Origin: Staphylotrichum longicolle | Taxonomy: Eukaryota > Ascomycota > Sordariomycetes > Sordariales > Chaetomiaceae | Assembly: GCA_019096155.1 (NCBI GenBank) | Contig: JAHCVI010000003.1 | Coordinates: 992,001 to 1,056,000, forward strand | Direction: 5' to 3' | Length of the DNA stretch: 64,000 bases | Part shown: one piece after another, positions 22,192 through 32,489 of the stretch | Layout: each line of letters opens with the position of its first letter | Numbering within the stretch: position 1 is the first letter of the stretch | Program-made: the position numbers and the translations under genes | Notes under the pieces: generated by a model | Seen by the model: only the letters and a program-made list of their open reading frames with translations | Database searches by the model: none | What the model was told of the DNA's origin: nothing

Positions 22192-23641
22192 GTTGGCAGG
22201 GAGTTGACTTCAACTTGACTCAGTTGAGCCAAATTGCTCCGTCGAGATCAGGGAGGTTGATGTTGGTTCCTAACTGTGTGGGTCGGCGACGGTTGCGGAG
22301 GTGACTTTGCTCCTGCTCCTGCACTGCGACGCTGCTGCATTGAGGACGAAGAAGGGGGAAAGAGGTTGCGGGAGCTGGGTACACAGCTGGGGCAGGAACG
22401 CAGGGGAAGAACTAGGGAGATATGCTGCGAGGCTGCCTCTTATCTCCGTGTTCGTATTTCCCTCTCAAACCACTGGCAGGAACTAAAACAGCCGGGCATT
22501 GCTCCTCCACTTCCCTTGCGAACATCGTCGATTCGATCGAGGCGTCCGCAGTCCAACCCGGGGGGAATGTGGTGTGGTGCTCCTTTTGACATGTCTCGGC
22601 AGCCCGTGCGCACCCTTGGCACCCAGCGCCATGGCTCGCGTGGTTCGCGCTTTCCCCAAATTCCCCCATTTAGCGTGTTTCCCCCGCACCATTCCTCCCC
22701 TTAGGCTCCCCGCTGGCTTTCATGCTCCCTGTTGGGGCGGAGCGACGGTCTCTTTCGGGGCACTCGCCGACCCCATCACACCGGTGGCTCGCCTCGACTC
22801 GTGGCCCACACACACATCCCCAAGAGCCAAGATGCGTCTCTTCTCCACAAGAACGGCCATCCGTCTCTTTTGGGGTCATGTCAGGGGAAGGCCAATCTCT
22901 GCGCAAGAAAACACAGTTGAGCGAAATGTCGTGGTGCGGACATGTAAGCCGCGTTCCCGGTGTCACACCCAGAGTTTACCAGCTCGCGCTGGATCGAGTC
23001 AGGCGTTTCTCCCATTGCGATGAACGCTGCATCAAGGTGGCGAGGGCCTTATCAGGCACAGCTTTGGCCACTGATTCCTGGCGTGGAAGTGGAATTCCTT
23101 GGGTCCGATCACATTGACTGGAAGGTAAAAGCCAGACAATGAAAGAAGTTGACATCTTGTCTTCGCAATGGCCGATAAAAATGCGAATCTCAGGTCAGTG
23201 CCATGGTGGGTTCAAGGCTCGGATCCATTTCGCTGCCTGCCAACGCAAAGGAAATGAAGCTGCCTTTCAACGGCTCGACGGGGCAAGACCAAGGGGCAAG
23301 AGCAAGTGCCAAGGCCGCACCACCTGTCATTGGCGGCGAATTGGCGCCGAGAGGTTTTAGTTCGTTCAGCGTGCTGGGGTGCAGCTTCCGGAGCTGAGAT
23401 TTTCATTCAAGCTTCAGTCATCAAGCTAACTACCAACTAGGTGTCTTAACAAGGACCAATTTATCCCCTCACCAATAAATGTGCTCTGCAATATCCTTAC
23501 AACTGGCACCCAATACCCTACTCCTTTAGAACCCCTCGATGTTTTGCCAAGTTCACGCCAACGAGTCAAGCTGTGTCTCCAGGGAAAAGCTCATTGTTGC
23601 AAGTACTTCCTCAAACTGGCCTCTCACTAGGTGCGCTGACC
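22192..23641. other. Intergenic region
   Basis: 1.45 kb between the divergent start of the PTH11-like gene and the 3' end of the GH95 gene. Open frames exist on both strands but are compositional. No family, repeat or RNA is recognised. Confidence 0.5.
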
Positions 23642-26227
23642 TCAAAGGGCTGTAATCTTATAAACTCCCCCAACAGTAGTCTGAACCCCTTTCTCCGGAT
23701 CATACTTCACCCCATCCACCGCCACCGCGGGCCCTTTCCCCCCTTGCACCCTCACCCTCAACACCCCTTCACTCGTGGCCTCCACGCTCGCCCTCACAAA
23801 CCGCCCTTACTCCAAACCAACTCGCGCACCACAAACCCGCCCTCGCCACCAACCCACGTACACTCCCCTCCCCAACTTCCCCGCGCCGGCAACAGATGCA
23901 CAACCACTCCACCTCACCCGCACCAGTCGTCGTCGCGCCCGCCTCGTGGCTCTGCACCAACATCTCCGCCACCCCGCCACCAGCCCAGGTTCCCGTCAAT
24001 CTGAAACGCCGAGCTGCCGCCGCTGTCCGAGTTCCACAGGTTCGGCAGCAGGAAGGTCGCGATCAGCTGCTGCGCGTGCCGCCACGCGTCGTCGGCCCGC
24101 CGGGCAGGCGGGCGTAGAGCGCCACGGCCCACGCGCGCGACCAGCCGGTCGAGCCCGACCCGGAGGCCATGCGGTGGTCGAGGAGGGCGGCGGCCGCGGC
24201 GGTGAGGGTGGTGTTGGTCGTGAGCTGGGAGCCCGGGTAGAGGCCCCAGAGGGGGGAGAAGTGGCGGTGGCCCGGCTCGGTGTCGGTTTGGTCTGGGGAG
24301 CGCCACTCCTGAAGGCGGGACGTGGAAGGGTTGATGGCGGGGGGGCGGAGGTGGGGGAGGTAGGTCTCCGTGGCGGCGGTGCAGATGGGGTTGGCGGAGG
24401 GGGAGAGGTCGAGGGTGGTGCAGGTTTCGGCGACGTTGGTGAAGAGCTGGTGCAGGAGCTGGTTGTCCATCTCCGGGCTGATGTCGAGCCCTTCGCTGGC
24501 GCCGGCGGTGCGCATGTTTTGTGGCACGCGGAAGGCGTGCTCGGGGGAGAGGGAGGGGCCTGTGGTCCAGTGGGTGTTCCATTTGAAGAGGTAGCATTGG
24601 TAGAAGAGGGCGGTCTCGCGGAGGATGGGCCAGGCGACCTGGGCGAGGAAGGTCTTATTTTGCGAAAAGCGGTAGTGCTCCATGGCGTCGGCCGAGAGCC
24701 AGGCGGCGCCCATCGGCCAGATGGTGTAGGGGGTGCCCTTGTCGACTGGGGCCGCGTCGCCCCAGAGATCGGTGTTGTGGTGCAGGACGAAGCCTTGGTT
24801 GCAGCCGTACATAGTGATAGCCACAGCCTGCCCGCGCGGGATGGCGACGCTGATGAGGTCGAAGACGGGCTTGTGGGTCTCGGCCAGGTTGGTGACGAGG
24901 GCGGGCCAGTAGTTCATCTCGAGGTTGATGTTGATGGTGTATTTGCTCTGCCACGCCGGGTTGTAGTCCTGGTTCCAGATGCCTTGCAGGTTGGCTGGAA
25001 GAGAGAGCGGCCCAGTGTCACGGGACGACGAGGCGAGGAGGTGGCGGCCGTAGTTGAACATGAGCGTCATCAGCTGGGGGTCACTGTCAGGGCTTTTCTT
25101 GAAGTTGCTCAGGCGTGTTGGGATCGGTTGTTTGCCGGCACTGCCCGAGGACCCCAAGTCAAGCTCTACACGCCCCATGAGACCGCTGAAGTCGGCAATC
25201 GCAGCGCTCCGGACTGCTGAGTAGCCTGCGGCCACAGCCAAGTCCAGCTTCCGTTTGAGCTCCGCCTGGGCTGCAGCAGCACTGGAATACCGGTAGGATG
25301 TCTCGGCGTCGAAAAGGACATCGACCGCATCGGCGCCGCTTATCGAAATGGTCTTGCCATCAGTGGTGGCAGTGCCTTTGGGGGTCAGTTGCGTTCATCG
25401 AGTGGGCTCCCTTGGTTTCTGTACGTACCGCCTGAGTTCACGATTCTGGCTTCAGACCAGAAGGTGATTGCTCCGGAAGACTGCCCACTATTGCCACTTA
25501 AAGCGACAGTGTGACTGCCTGCGCCCTTGTTGACGCTGGCAGTTTGGGAGAGCACCCATTGACTGCGAGAAAGAGACACTTTGGCGTTAACCTTTCCGGG
25601 TTGACTGGCACTAAAGCGGAAGGCGAGGACCCCATGCGGGTAGCTCGCTATGTATTCGCGGCTGGTTCAAGTTTGGTCAACTCAAGTAATTACCTCTGTC
25701 TGAGACCAGTCTCACCTATAGGTGATACCCCCGTAGGTGTAGTTGGCCCCGGCGGTGCCCTGGAATGTGTCGAGCCATCGTGTGTAGGACGCAATGCCAG
25801 AAGTGTGGCCAAAGTCGATGCCCAAGTCGACCAGCGGGTTGTACGCCCTTGGCGAAGTTGGGTTGCCCGCCATGTAAGCCATGGCAGACTGCCCTGCACC
25901 CGTGATGTCTCCGGAGACCAACATCTGCCGAATGGATGACAAAGAGTTTTTTGAGTTGGGGTTGGCTCGGTCGGTCCAAGGTCCGCTCCAAACCGAGTTT
26001 TCATTCAACACCAACTTTTCGGTTCCAGTGCCATGTACAGCTGCGGCCAGCCTCCCGTTGCCAATGGGCAGCGCACTTTTGAAGTTATTTCCGGAGTCGG
26101 ATGTGTACCACGCAAAGCGAGAGCTATCCAATGTTGCGGCATCCGCCAAAGCGGAGCCAAGAACTAATAAGGCGACGGCTAGCATAGGTAGTGTTGGCTT
26201 GTGGCTGTGAGGGGAGGCAAATATCAT
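23642..26227 (-). CDS. Secreted GH95 alpha-L-fucosidase/galactosidase, reading frame broken near the 3' end
   Basis: Glycoside hydrolase family 95 enzyme that removes alpha-1,2-linked fucose (or L-galactose) from plant cell-wall xyloglucan or glycans. Exons are 26227-25716, 25661-25429 and 25375-23642, about 826 codons, normal for the family. An N-terminal signal peptide is present (MLAVALLVLGSALADA, at a second ATG). Conserved blocks are ALPIGNGRLAAAVHG, NLQGIWNQDYNPAW, NINLEMNYWPA, the acid-type SPEHAF region and QIDGNLG. A one-base deletion near 24,095-24,103 moves the sequence from QIDGNLG onward into another frame. At least four more shifts follow before the natural end VGGVYKITAL at 23,642. 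If real, the enzyme would stop before the catalytic aspartate region. If a sequence error, it is intact. Confidence 0.85.
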
Positions 26228-27167
26228 GTTTAACTCCTAGGCTAGACTGGCACCTGCCTCCGGACCCCTTTTATGTACAACCCAATCGCCATGCCCGAGA
26301 ACCCGGGAAGAAAGAACGGCAATCGATGGTACAGTTGATTGGGATAAATGCGCTCGCAGATGGTTCAGCCTGGGTCGGATCTGGTCGAGCTCCTGATTCG
26401 CGCGCATATCGTGGAGGACGGGGTACCTTAATATACGCCTATGTGGTGGCACAACGAACATAAAACATGGTTTACCACTGAAGAACCACGAAGCGCACCT
26501 GTCAACGGACGACGCTAGTCATTGCCGACGAGAAAGAGCAGATCCTTACAAGAACATAATTGGCTATTTACCCGCCAGCTTTGAGCTGCAGCTAAGACTT
26601 CTCGATCACCCAGCTCAATGTAGGCGCGGGAAGTCCAAGTCTGCCAGAATTACTTGATGTCCCTAAGACCACCTGGGTATCTCTCTGGCGCCATGGTGTT
26701 TGCTTAGTGCCTGGAAGGTAAGTACTGAAGAGCCATGTATCAAATGAAACCAGGGTTGATGTCGGAACATAAACGCCGCAAAATATCCCAGGTTCGACGC
26801 CAAACAGAGACGGAGCTGTATCGAAGAGGTTCATACCCACGACATGAAACCTATTCGCTTCTCCCAGCTGCCCTCATAGAAATTCTTCAACTACAGAGCC
26901 ATTCGGTTTCATTGACTAAAAAGAATCGAATCATTCAAGATCTCTGGTGAGGGGGAAAGGATCCGACAAGACCTTGTATGTACCCACACAAAGGTAACAT
27001 AATATTCCACCAATCGGGAGCCGACTCCTCGGAGTAAAAGGCGAAATCCATCAACAAGCTTTCTCACTTCTCCCTCCGTGTAACTCAACTGAAGAGAGTT
27101 TAATAAGAGCTCCTAGGGACGACGAGACTACCGCCTTGTTAGTATCAAGTCAAACAGCCCAGCCAAC
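26228..27167. promoter_or_regulatory. Divergent upstream region of GH95 and PEBP genes
   Basis: A TATA-like CATAAAA on the minus strand lies about 45 bp upstream of the GH95 start (about 26,269-26,276). No gene is supported in the remaining 0.9 kb. Confidence 0.4.
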
Positions 27168-27785
27168 ATGACGACCAACACCACTACCGCCCTTCTCGAC
27201 TCCCTCAAAAGCGCCCATCTGCTCCCCTCCAAGGTCATTCCCGAACCCTTCACGCCAACCTTCCACCTCTCGGTCCGCTTCTCCAACAAGGCCGTGTCCA
27301 ACGGCACCCTTGTGCGTGTACACGAGGTCCAGTCCACACCCACCATCTCCATCTCGCCCATCAGCCCGCCGTCAGACAAGCCGACGACGACGCCGTCATC
27401 ATCAGAGAAACAGCACTTCACTCTGATGCTGATCGACCCGGACGCGCCCACGCCCGACGACCCCAAATTCGCCTACTGGCGGCACTGGGTGGTGACTAAC
27501 GTTTCAGTCCCTGAAGGAGAGGGGGATGATGTGGTCGGCACCGGGCGGACGCTGACGCAGTATCTGGCGCCGGGGCCCAAGGACGAGTCGGGGCCGCACC
27601 GGTATCTGTTTCTGTTGTTTGCGGAGCCCCAAGGGGGTTGCAGTTGGAGAAGGGGGATGTTGGCGGGAGGAGTTTGTGGACAGGAGGAGCTTCAGGGCGG
27701 AGGAGTTGTTGCGCGGCATGGGCTGCAGCTGGTGGGGGTGCAGTGGATGAGGGGGGTTGGTGATGGGTGGAAAGGGGAGGAGTAG
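27168..27785 (+). CDS. Phosphatidylethanolamine-binding protein (PEBP) family, C-terminal part frame-altered
   Basis: PEBP/YbhB-type small protein; fungal members such as yeast Tfs1 inhibit carboxypeptidase Y and bind anionic lipids. Single exon, 205 aa as read. The ligand-pocket motif LMLIDPDAPTPDDPKF and the second motif GPHRYLFLLF are present. After residue about 154 the protein looks wrong, but three other-frame pieces match the family: GLQLEKGDVGG, then EEFVDRRSFRAEELLRG, then the original frame GLQLVGVQWMRGVGDGWK. Three single-base deletions within about 110 bp (near 27,637, 27,667 and 27,705) explain this. They sum to three, so the frame stays open and hides the damage. Confidence 0.87.
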   Translation: MTTNTTTALLDSLKSAHLLPSKVIPEPFTPTFHLSVRFSNKAVSNGTLVRVHEVQSTPTISISPISPPSDKPTTTPSSSEKQHFTLMLIDPDAPTPDDPKFAYWRHWVVTNVSVPEGEGDDVVGTGRTLTQYLAPGPKDESGPHRYLFLLFAEPQGGCSWRRGMLAGGVCGQEELQGGGVVARHGLQLVGVQWMRGVGDGWKGEE

Positions 27786-28558
27786 GGCTTTTTCAGCATT
27801 GAACTGAAGGGTTCTCATTTGGGATGCACCTTGGTGGAAAGAAAAGAGAGCCATCTCAACGATGCACCATGAGGGTTCCATTACCACCGACCAAATTTAG
27901 CTTTTTTGTTTTTGGCAGACCCCCGAAACAAATCGATCATGGCCTTAGAGCTGCTGCCATCAGATGATCCGAGGTTTGACAAGAAAACAAGCCTGAAGGG
28001 ACGCACCGAGTGCAGCTTGGTTTCCCGTTCCACTTTGTGAATCTTGTCGTGTTCTTTCTTTTCCCTAACTGCCCCATCCGGCAACTGCCCGTTCCCAACA
28101 AAGATGTGCACAGCAGCGTGGTAACCGAGCGAGTTAGCGACGGCAGATCCGCGACACCGGGCCCATTGCCTGCATGAAACGGGAAGGTGCCCAGCCTGAG
28201 TTCGACAGCGGACGACCAGATCGACAAATAGGGTCGCACCAGCTGATTGCCCAGCCTGTCGCACCATGACGCAGCATCCCGATCGGACCTCTCCCCGCAG
28301 CCAGCAATGCCGCGTCGCAGCCAGAGACACGGGGATGCACTCGGTCCATAATCCCACCCGTTTATCAATCGGGCAAGTCCCCGCGCACATGCCTCACCAC
28401 CATGGTCAGCAACAACTCGTAGTTGCCATGAGGCGCCGACATTTTGTCTCCTCGTCGACTTGAGTCTTCGCTTCGACTTTTTATTCCCCATGTCATGTCA
28501 ATCACCTCAAACCATCCCAAGACTCACCAACCAAGATTTGTAAAGTGAAGCCGCCACG
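27786..28558. other. Intergenic region
   Basis: It holds the 3' flank of the PEBP gene and the upstream region of the small secreted protein. No gene is recognised. Confidence 0.5.
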
Positions 28559-29156
28559 ATGCATCGCATTTGCATGACTGTCGCCGGCTGCGCGGCCATG
28601 TAAGCCAACTCCCCTCCATTCTCCTCAGGTTCAGGGATGACTAACACCCACCAGCGCCGCCACCGCCCTCGCCCAAGACGTCGGCTCGGTCTCCATCGCC
28701 TCCGTCTCGGGCTGCCCTGCCGTGGTATCAACCACCATGATCTGCAGTACGTGCATGACGGCAGCGTGCGTCGTCCCGGCGACCATCGTGGCCGGTTGCG
28801 GCTCGTGTCCCGCCACGCCGCCGACAATCTACCGCGGATTCCCCTGCGACCAGGGCTGCTCCAACCTGGGGCCGTGCAAGACGATCTACGAGATTGTGAC
28901 GGCCAGCGACCTTTGTGAGTGCGCCCCCATTTTTTGGTGGGAATTGAATTGGTGCTGAATGTTGTTTGGTGTAGGCGCTGCGAACCCGACGACAGCTCCG
29001 ACGACGACGGCGCAGAGTGGCCCGATCACTGCGAACCCGGCCACGACGACGACCACGGCGGGAGGATCAGGTAGCCCGGGTCAGGCCAGCACGGTGGTTA
29101 GCACCTCGGCCAGCACTGCTGGTGCAGCCCGGCGCGCACCATTCCGCCTGTGGTAG
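28559..29156 (+). CDS. Small secreted Cys- and Thr/Ser-rich protein
   Basis: I do not recognise a characterised family. Three exons (28559-28599, 28655-28914, 28975-29156) close in frame at 160 aa. A signal peptide spans roughly residues 1-22, ending at AATALA|QDV and formed across the first intron. The mature part has about 12 cysteines within about 80 residues (for example STTMICSTCMTAACVV, VAGCGSCPATPP, GCSNLGPCKTIYE). A Thr/Ala/Ser-rich linker typical of surface-anchored fungal proteins follows. As read it ends RRAPFRLW without a hydrophobic tail. In another frame just downstream the DNA reads RSKGAAGALFGGLGLDG, which looks like the start of a GPI-signal tail. A frameshift near 29,130 is therefore possible. 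Confidence 0.7.
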
Positions 29157-30035
29157 ACTTTTCAGTTTCCCAGGTTCGCTCGAAGGGTGCTGCCGGAGCA
29201 TTGTTCGGTGGCTTGGGTCTGGACGGGCCTCTGGCGGGAGAAAGTGGGACCCAGCAGTCGCTGTCTGCTGCACGCGGGGTCGTGCCGCCTCGTGTTGCGC
29301 TGTCAGCGGCATGGTTCCTCTAGGCAGCGCTAACTTTTCTGTTAGCAGTTGGCTCTGGAACTAATCACGATGGCACTTTCGTCGTCATAAAATACTGAGA
29401 CGCTGCAGCTTGCAGTTGTGCTCGCGATCTCTAGCAAAAACACATTGTCTCTGAAGATGCCATGTCCTTGTCGATGCTCGCTCGGGTAATTTAGGGTTGT
29501 TGCTGGTTCCTGGCAAATCCCCTGAATATCTCGGAGCTCCCGGGCCAAGCGAATTCAAGCGACTCGAGGCGCAGGAATGACGACGTCATCGGGCACCGAA
29601 CGCTAACGCGTTTTTGGGCGAAACGCGTTGCTTCACATGGAATTTGAACCCCGGACTGCGCTTATCAGGACAGTGCATCAGGACACGATGCATCGTCAGA
29701 CTCTTCAGACCTCTTCCTGCTCCTGTTCCTGCTTCTGCATGCTGCTGCAGCGGCAAAGCAAGTGACCCGATGCTTCCAACGCATTCGCCGCACCAGCCCT
29801 CGCTCGTTGTCGGACTTTAAAAACTACCTAAATTGCCGCAAACTCACTTCTGCTGCGCCCCTCACTGATTTTCTGGCTCACTGCTTCCTCGAGGTACTGC
29901 TCGCTCACCGAGTCAACAACCCAACATGACCATGTCGGACCCTTTGCACTCCAGTCCCCGTCGTCGCGTTCAGAAAGCCTTCTCGTCAAACACACCTTCA
30001 CGACGATCCTTCTTCGGCACCCTCGGCCCTTGACA
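29157..30035. other. Upstream region of the CinY/Het-C-like gene
   Basis: No gene is supported apart from the possible out-of-frame tail of the preceding gene (to about 29,330). An AT-rich element (TTTAAAAA) near 29,815-29,823 is the best core-promoter candidate for the next gene. Confidence 0.4.
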
Positions 30036-32489
30036 ATGTCGGCCCTGGTCTTCCGTGTCTTCCTGCTCGCCCTTGCGGCGGTGGTGGCCGCGTTCGGCAC
30101 CATCAACGAGCCTCGTTTCTTGCAGCAGCACAATGAGCATGAAATGATCACCCGTCTGGCCCTGCAATGCCCCAGCGGCCAGGGTTCGGACGGCTTCTGC
30201 TTTGAGCCGCGCTCGCTCGACCAGCTTGCGGGGCACCACCTGATCGTCATGGGCATCGCCATTCCCGGATTTGGGTCTAACGGCGCTGTTGGCGCCCCCG
30301 ATACGTTCGACATCCTCCCCGAAGGACCGGAGGCGCACTGCGACGATGCCGACTTCCTCGACGTGCCTGGCTACCCCCAGAACCGGACCCAGGCAAACGC
30401 CAAGCTGCAGGCCTGCGTCGATCACCTTCGCCGCCGCTTCCGCCAGGCCGTGGCCGCCGTGGACCGGCTGCTCGACGAGCGGAACCGGGTCCGACCGGAT
30501 ATGGTCCGCATCTTGTTTGCGGGCGACTGCACCTTTGCATTTCCGGGACTGCAACACGACGAGCTGGGCCGCGCCAAGTGCGCTGCCATTGAAGGCCTCG
30601 GACGCGCCTTGCACGGCATCCAAGACTTTTATTCTCACAGCAACTGGGTCGACAGCCATGACCCGAGGCACCCCATCAGCATCTCCAATCCGCCGGGGTT
30701 GGGCATGAATGGCACCGCCCCGTTTCTGGACTTGCGCGCAAACAGCCCGATATCAGCCGATCTGATCCCGCGCAACCTGACGACCGGATGCTTCGCTCTG
30801 CCGGACAGCCTGGCGGGGTCAGGGGAGTGCGAGGGGCGCATCACACATCATGCCCTTAGCAAGGACAGGGGCCTCATCTTCCTCGATGGCACGTTTGGTG
30901 AGGTCGAATTCGACCCTCGGTCTGAGGCCATCTCTAGCAACTTTCATTTCGCGGTGCAAGCCGCCGTCCAGCATACGCGCGAGACATGGGCTGATCTCCA
31001 AAACGAGATACGGCACCGGTACGGCCCGGTTGTTGGCGATCTGATGATTTGTTCTTTGGTCCGCGACGACCCGGTTAAAACGTGCCGCAACCGGACCTTG
31101 ACGATCGCCATCGACACTTCGTTGGAGAGCGAGATCATTGGCGGCATACGGGTGGAGGAACTCATCGCCCAGGAGATTGACTCGCGGTTGAGCACCGAAG
31201 GGCAGGACAGACTCGCCATCCTCGACAGCCACGCAGAAATGGCTCTTCGTTACCCCATGGGGCTGCCGTCGCACGCAACGTTTGACTTTTCCCAACCGTC
31301 CGGCGAATTGTGCATCGCATGTGGTCTCGAGTCGGGCATTGCCGAGACCATCAACGCCCAGCCCGAAACATACACCGACCGCGGTGCCATACTTCTCTTA
31401 ACCACCGGCGCCGAGAGCCCCGAGCTTGGCGTCCGCACGCTCACGCAACTCGACCGCGCCGTGGATGAAGGCATACGCGTCCACCACGCATGCATCAGCA
31501 TGGAGGAGCAAACACACGACGGCGGTGGCCAGACTCGACCCGGATGGGAAAGATGTTCAGCCGACGACCCCCTGGTGCCGGCCGTCCTCAAGACCGGCGG
31601 CGTCGTCGCCTTCCTCGACGGCCATCGCGCCCGCGTACCCGCCCAATTCTCCAACCTGGTCATGGACCGGGGCCTGACCGCCACCGACGACGACGGCGCC
31701 GCCGAGCACACCCGCCTGTACCCGGGCATCACCCTCGCCGACTTCCTCAGCCCGGCCCACCCTACCAAGTCCTTCACCTACCCGGTCTCGGCGGGCGAGC
31801 GCCTCAACTTCACCGTCAACAGCGTCGCGCTCGACGGGCGGGGCGCCGAGGAGTGCTTCACCGTCACGCTGTGGTACAAGTTCGAGGACGTCATGATCGA
31901 GATGCAGCCGCGCTGCGGCGACTCGGCCCCGCTCTCGCTGGTCTACGACGCGACGGAGCCGTTCGACCTGGTGCTCGAGGCCGAATTCGAGGCCGCCGCC
32001 TCCCCGCTCAACGCCTTCCTCCGCCAGGAGCAGGAGATCTTGTTCCTCGTCGGCGTCGACACCAGCATGCCCGACAAGGACGAGCAGACCATCCGGACCG
32101 CGACGCGCGTCCTCAGCTCCAGCACGACGGTCGATATCCCGGGTGTGACGGCCGCGCGGGGCATCCTGACGAGCGAGACGGTCGAGGTGCTGACGTGCAC
32201 GGCGACGGTCAATGGGAGCACGGCGACCGCGACCGGGTCGGTGAAGGTTGACGATGAGAGGGTGGCTGCGGCGAAGGGGGCGGCGGCGAAGGGGTCGAGG
32301 AATGACGAGGGGTCCAGAGCTGTGGTGGGTGATTGGAGCAGCTTTTCCTCCTCGCCCGACCAACTCACGCTAGACCCCTTCCCGACGTGCAGCGCCGTCC
32401 GTTTTGCAGCGACCACCGGGGCGGGCAACTCGACGTGCGACCGACGCGGAGGGTTGACTAAAGCTCCCGTCGTGGCGACAGCGGGCTGA
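30036..32489 (+). CDS. Large secreted CinY-like protein with Het-C/zinc-phospholipase-C-like N-terminal domain
   Basis: Single-exon gene, 817 aa. The N-terminus is a signal peptide (LVFRVFLLALAAVVAAFG). Residues about 30-330 carry the pattern of the Het-C/zinc-dependent phospholipase C helical fold: NEHEMITRLAL near 33-42 and ALHGIQDFYSHSNWVD at 191-206, whose His/Asp residues would be metal ligands. A middle region (about 350-540) resembles a von Willebrand A-type domain (RTLTIAIDTSLESE, AILLLTTGAESPE). The C-terminal part is beta-rich with a low-complexity Ala/Lys stretch. Related fungal proteins are often labelled CinY after a Streptomyces gene. Function is unknown: lipid cleavage at the cell surface or allorecognition-related roles are both guesses. 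The start at 30036 is chosen because the signal peptide follows directly. Confidence 0.75.
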   Translation: MSALVFRVFLLALAAVVAAFGTINEPRFLQQHNEHEMITRLALQCPSGQGSDGFCFEPRSLDQLAGHHLIVMGIAIPGFGSNGAVGAPDTFDILPEGPEAHCDDADFLDVPGYPQNRTQANAKLQACVDHLRRRFRQAVAAVDRLLDERNRVRPDMVRILFAGDCTFAFPGLQHDELGRAKCAAIEGLGRALHGIQDFYSHSNWVDSHDPRHPISISNPPGLGMNGTAPFLDLRANSPISADLIPRNLTTGCFALPDSLAGSGECEGRITHHALSKDRGLIFLDGTFGEVEFDPRSEAISSNFHFAVQAAVQHTRETWADLQNEIRHRYGPVVGDLMICSLVRDDPVKTCRNRTLTIAIDTSLESEIIGGIRVEELIAQEIDSRLSTEGQDRLAILDSHAEMALRYPMGLPSHATFDFSQPSGELCIACGLESGIAETINAQPETYTDRGAILLLTTGAESPELGVRTLTQLDRAVDEGIRVHHACISMEEQTHDGGGQTRPGWERCSADDPLVPAVLKTGGVVAFLDGHRARVPAQFSNLVMDRGLTATDDDGAAEHTRLYPGITLADFLSPAHPTKSFTYPVSAGERLNFTVNSVALDGRGAEECFTVTLWYKFEDVMIEMQPRCGDSAPLSLVYDATEPFDLVLEAEFEAAASPLNAFLRQEQEILFLVGVDTSMPDKDEQTIRTATRVLSSSTTVDIPGVTAARGILTSETVEVLTCTATVNGSTATATGSVKVDDERVAAAKGAAAKGSRNDEGSRAVVGDWSSFSSSPDQLTLDPFPTCSAVRFAATTGAGNSTCDRRGGLTKAPVVATAG

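Noticed and set aside
23775..25220. 481-codon plus-strand open frame over the GH95 gene
   Set aside because: It is antisense to clearly conserved GH95 sequence and very Gly/Val/Glu-rich, a typical shadow frame.
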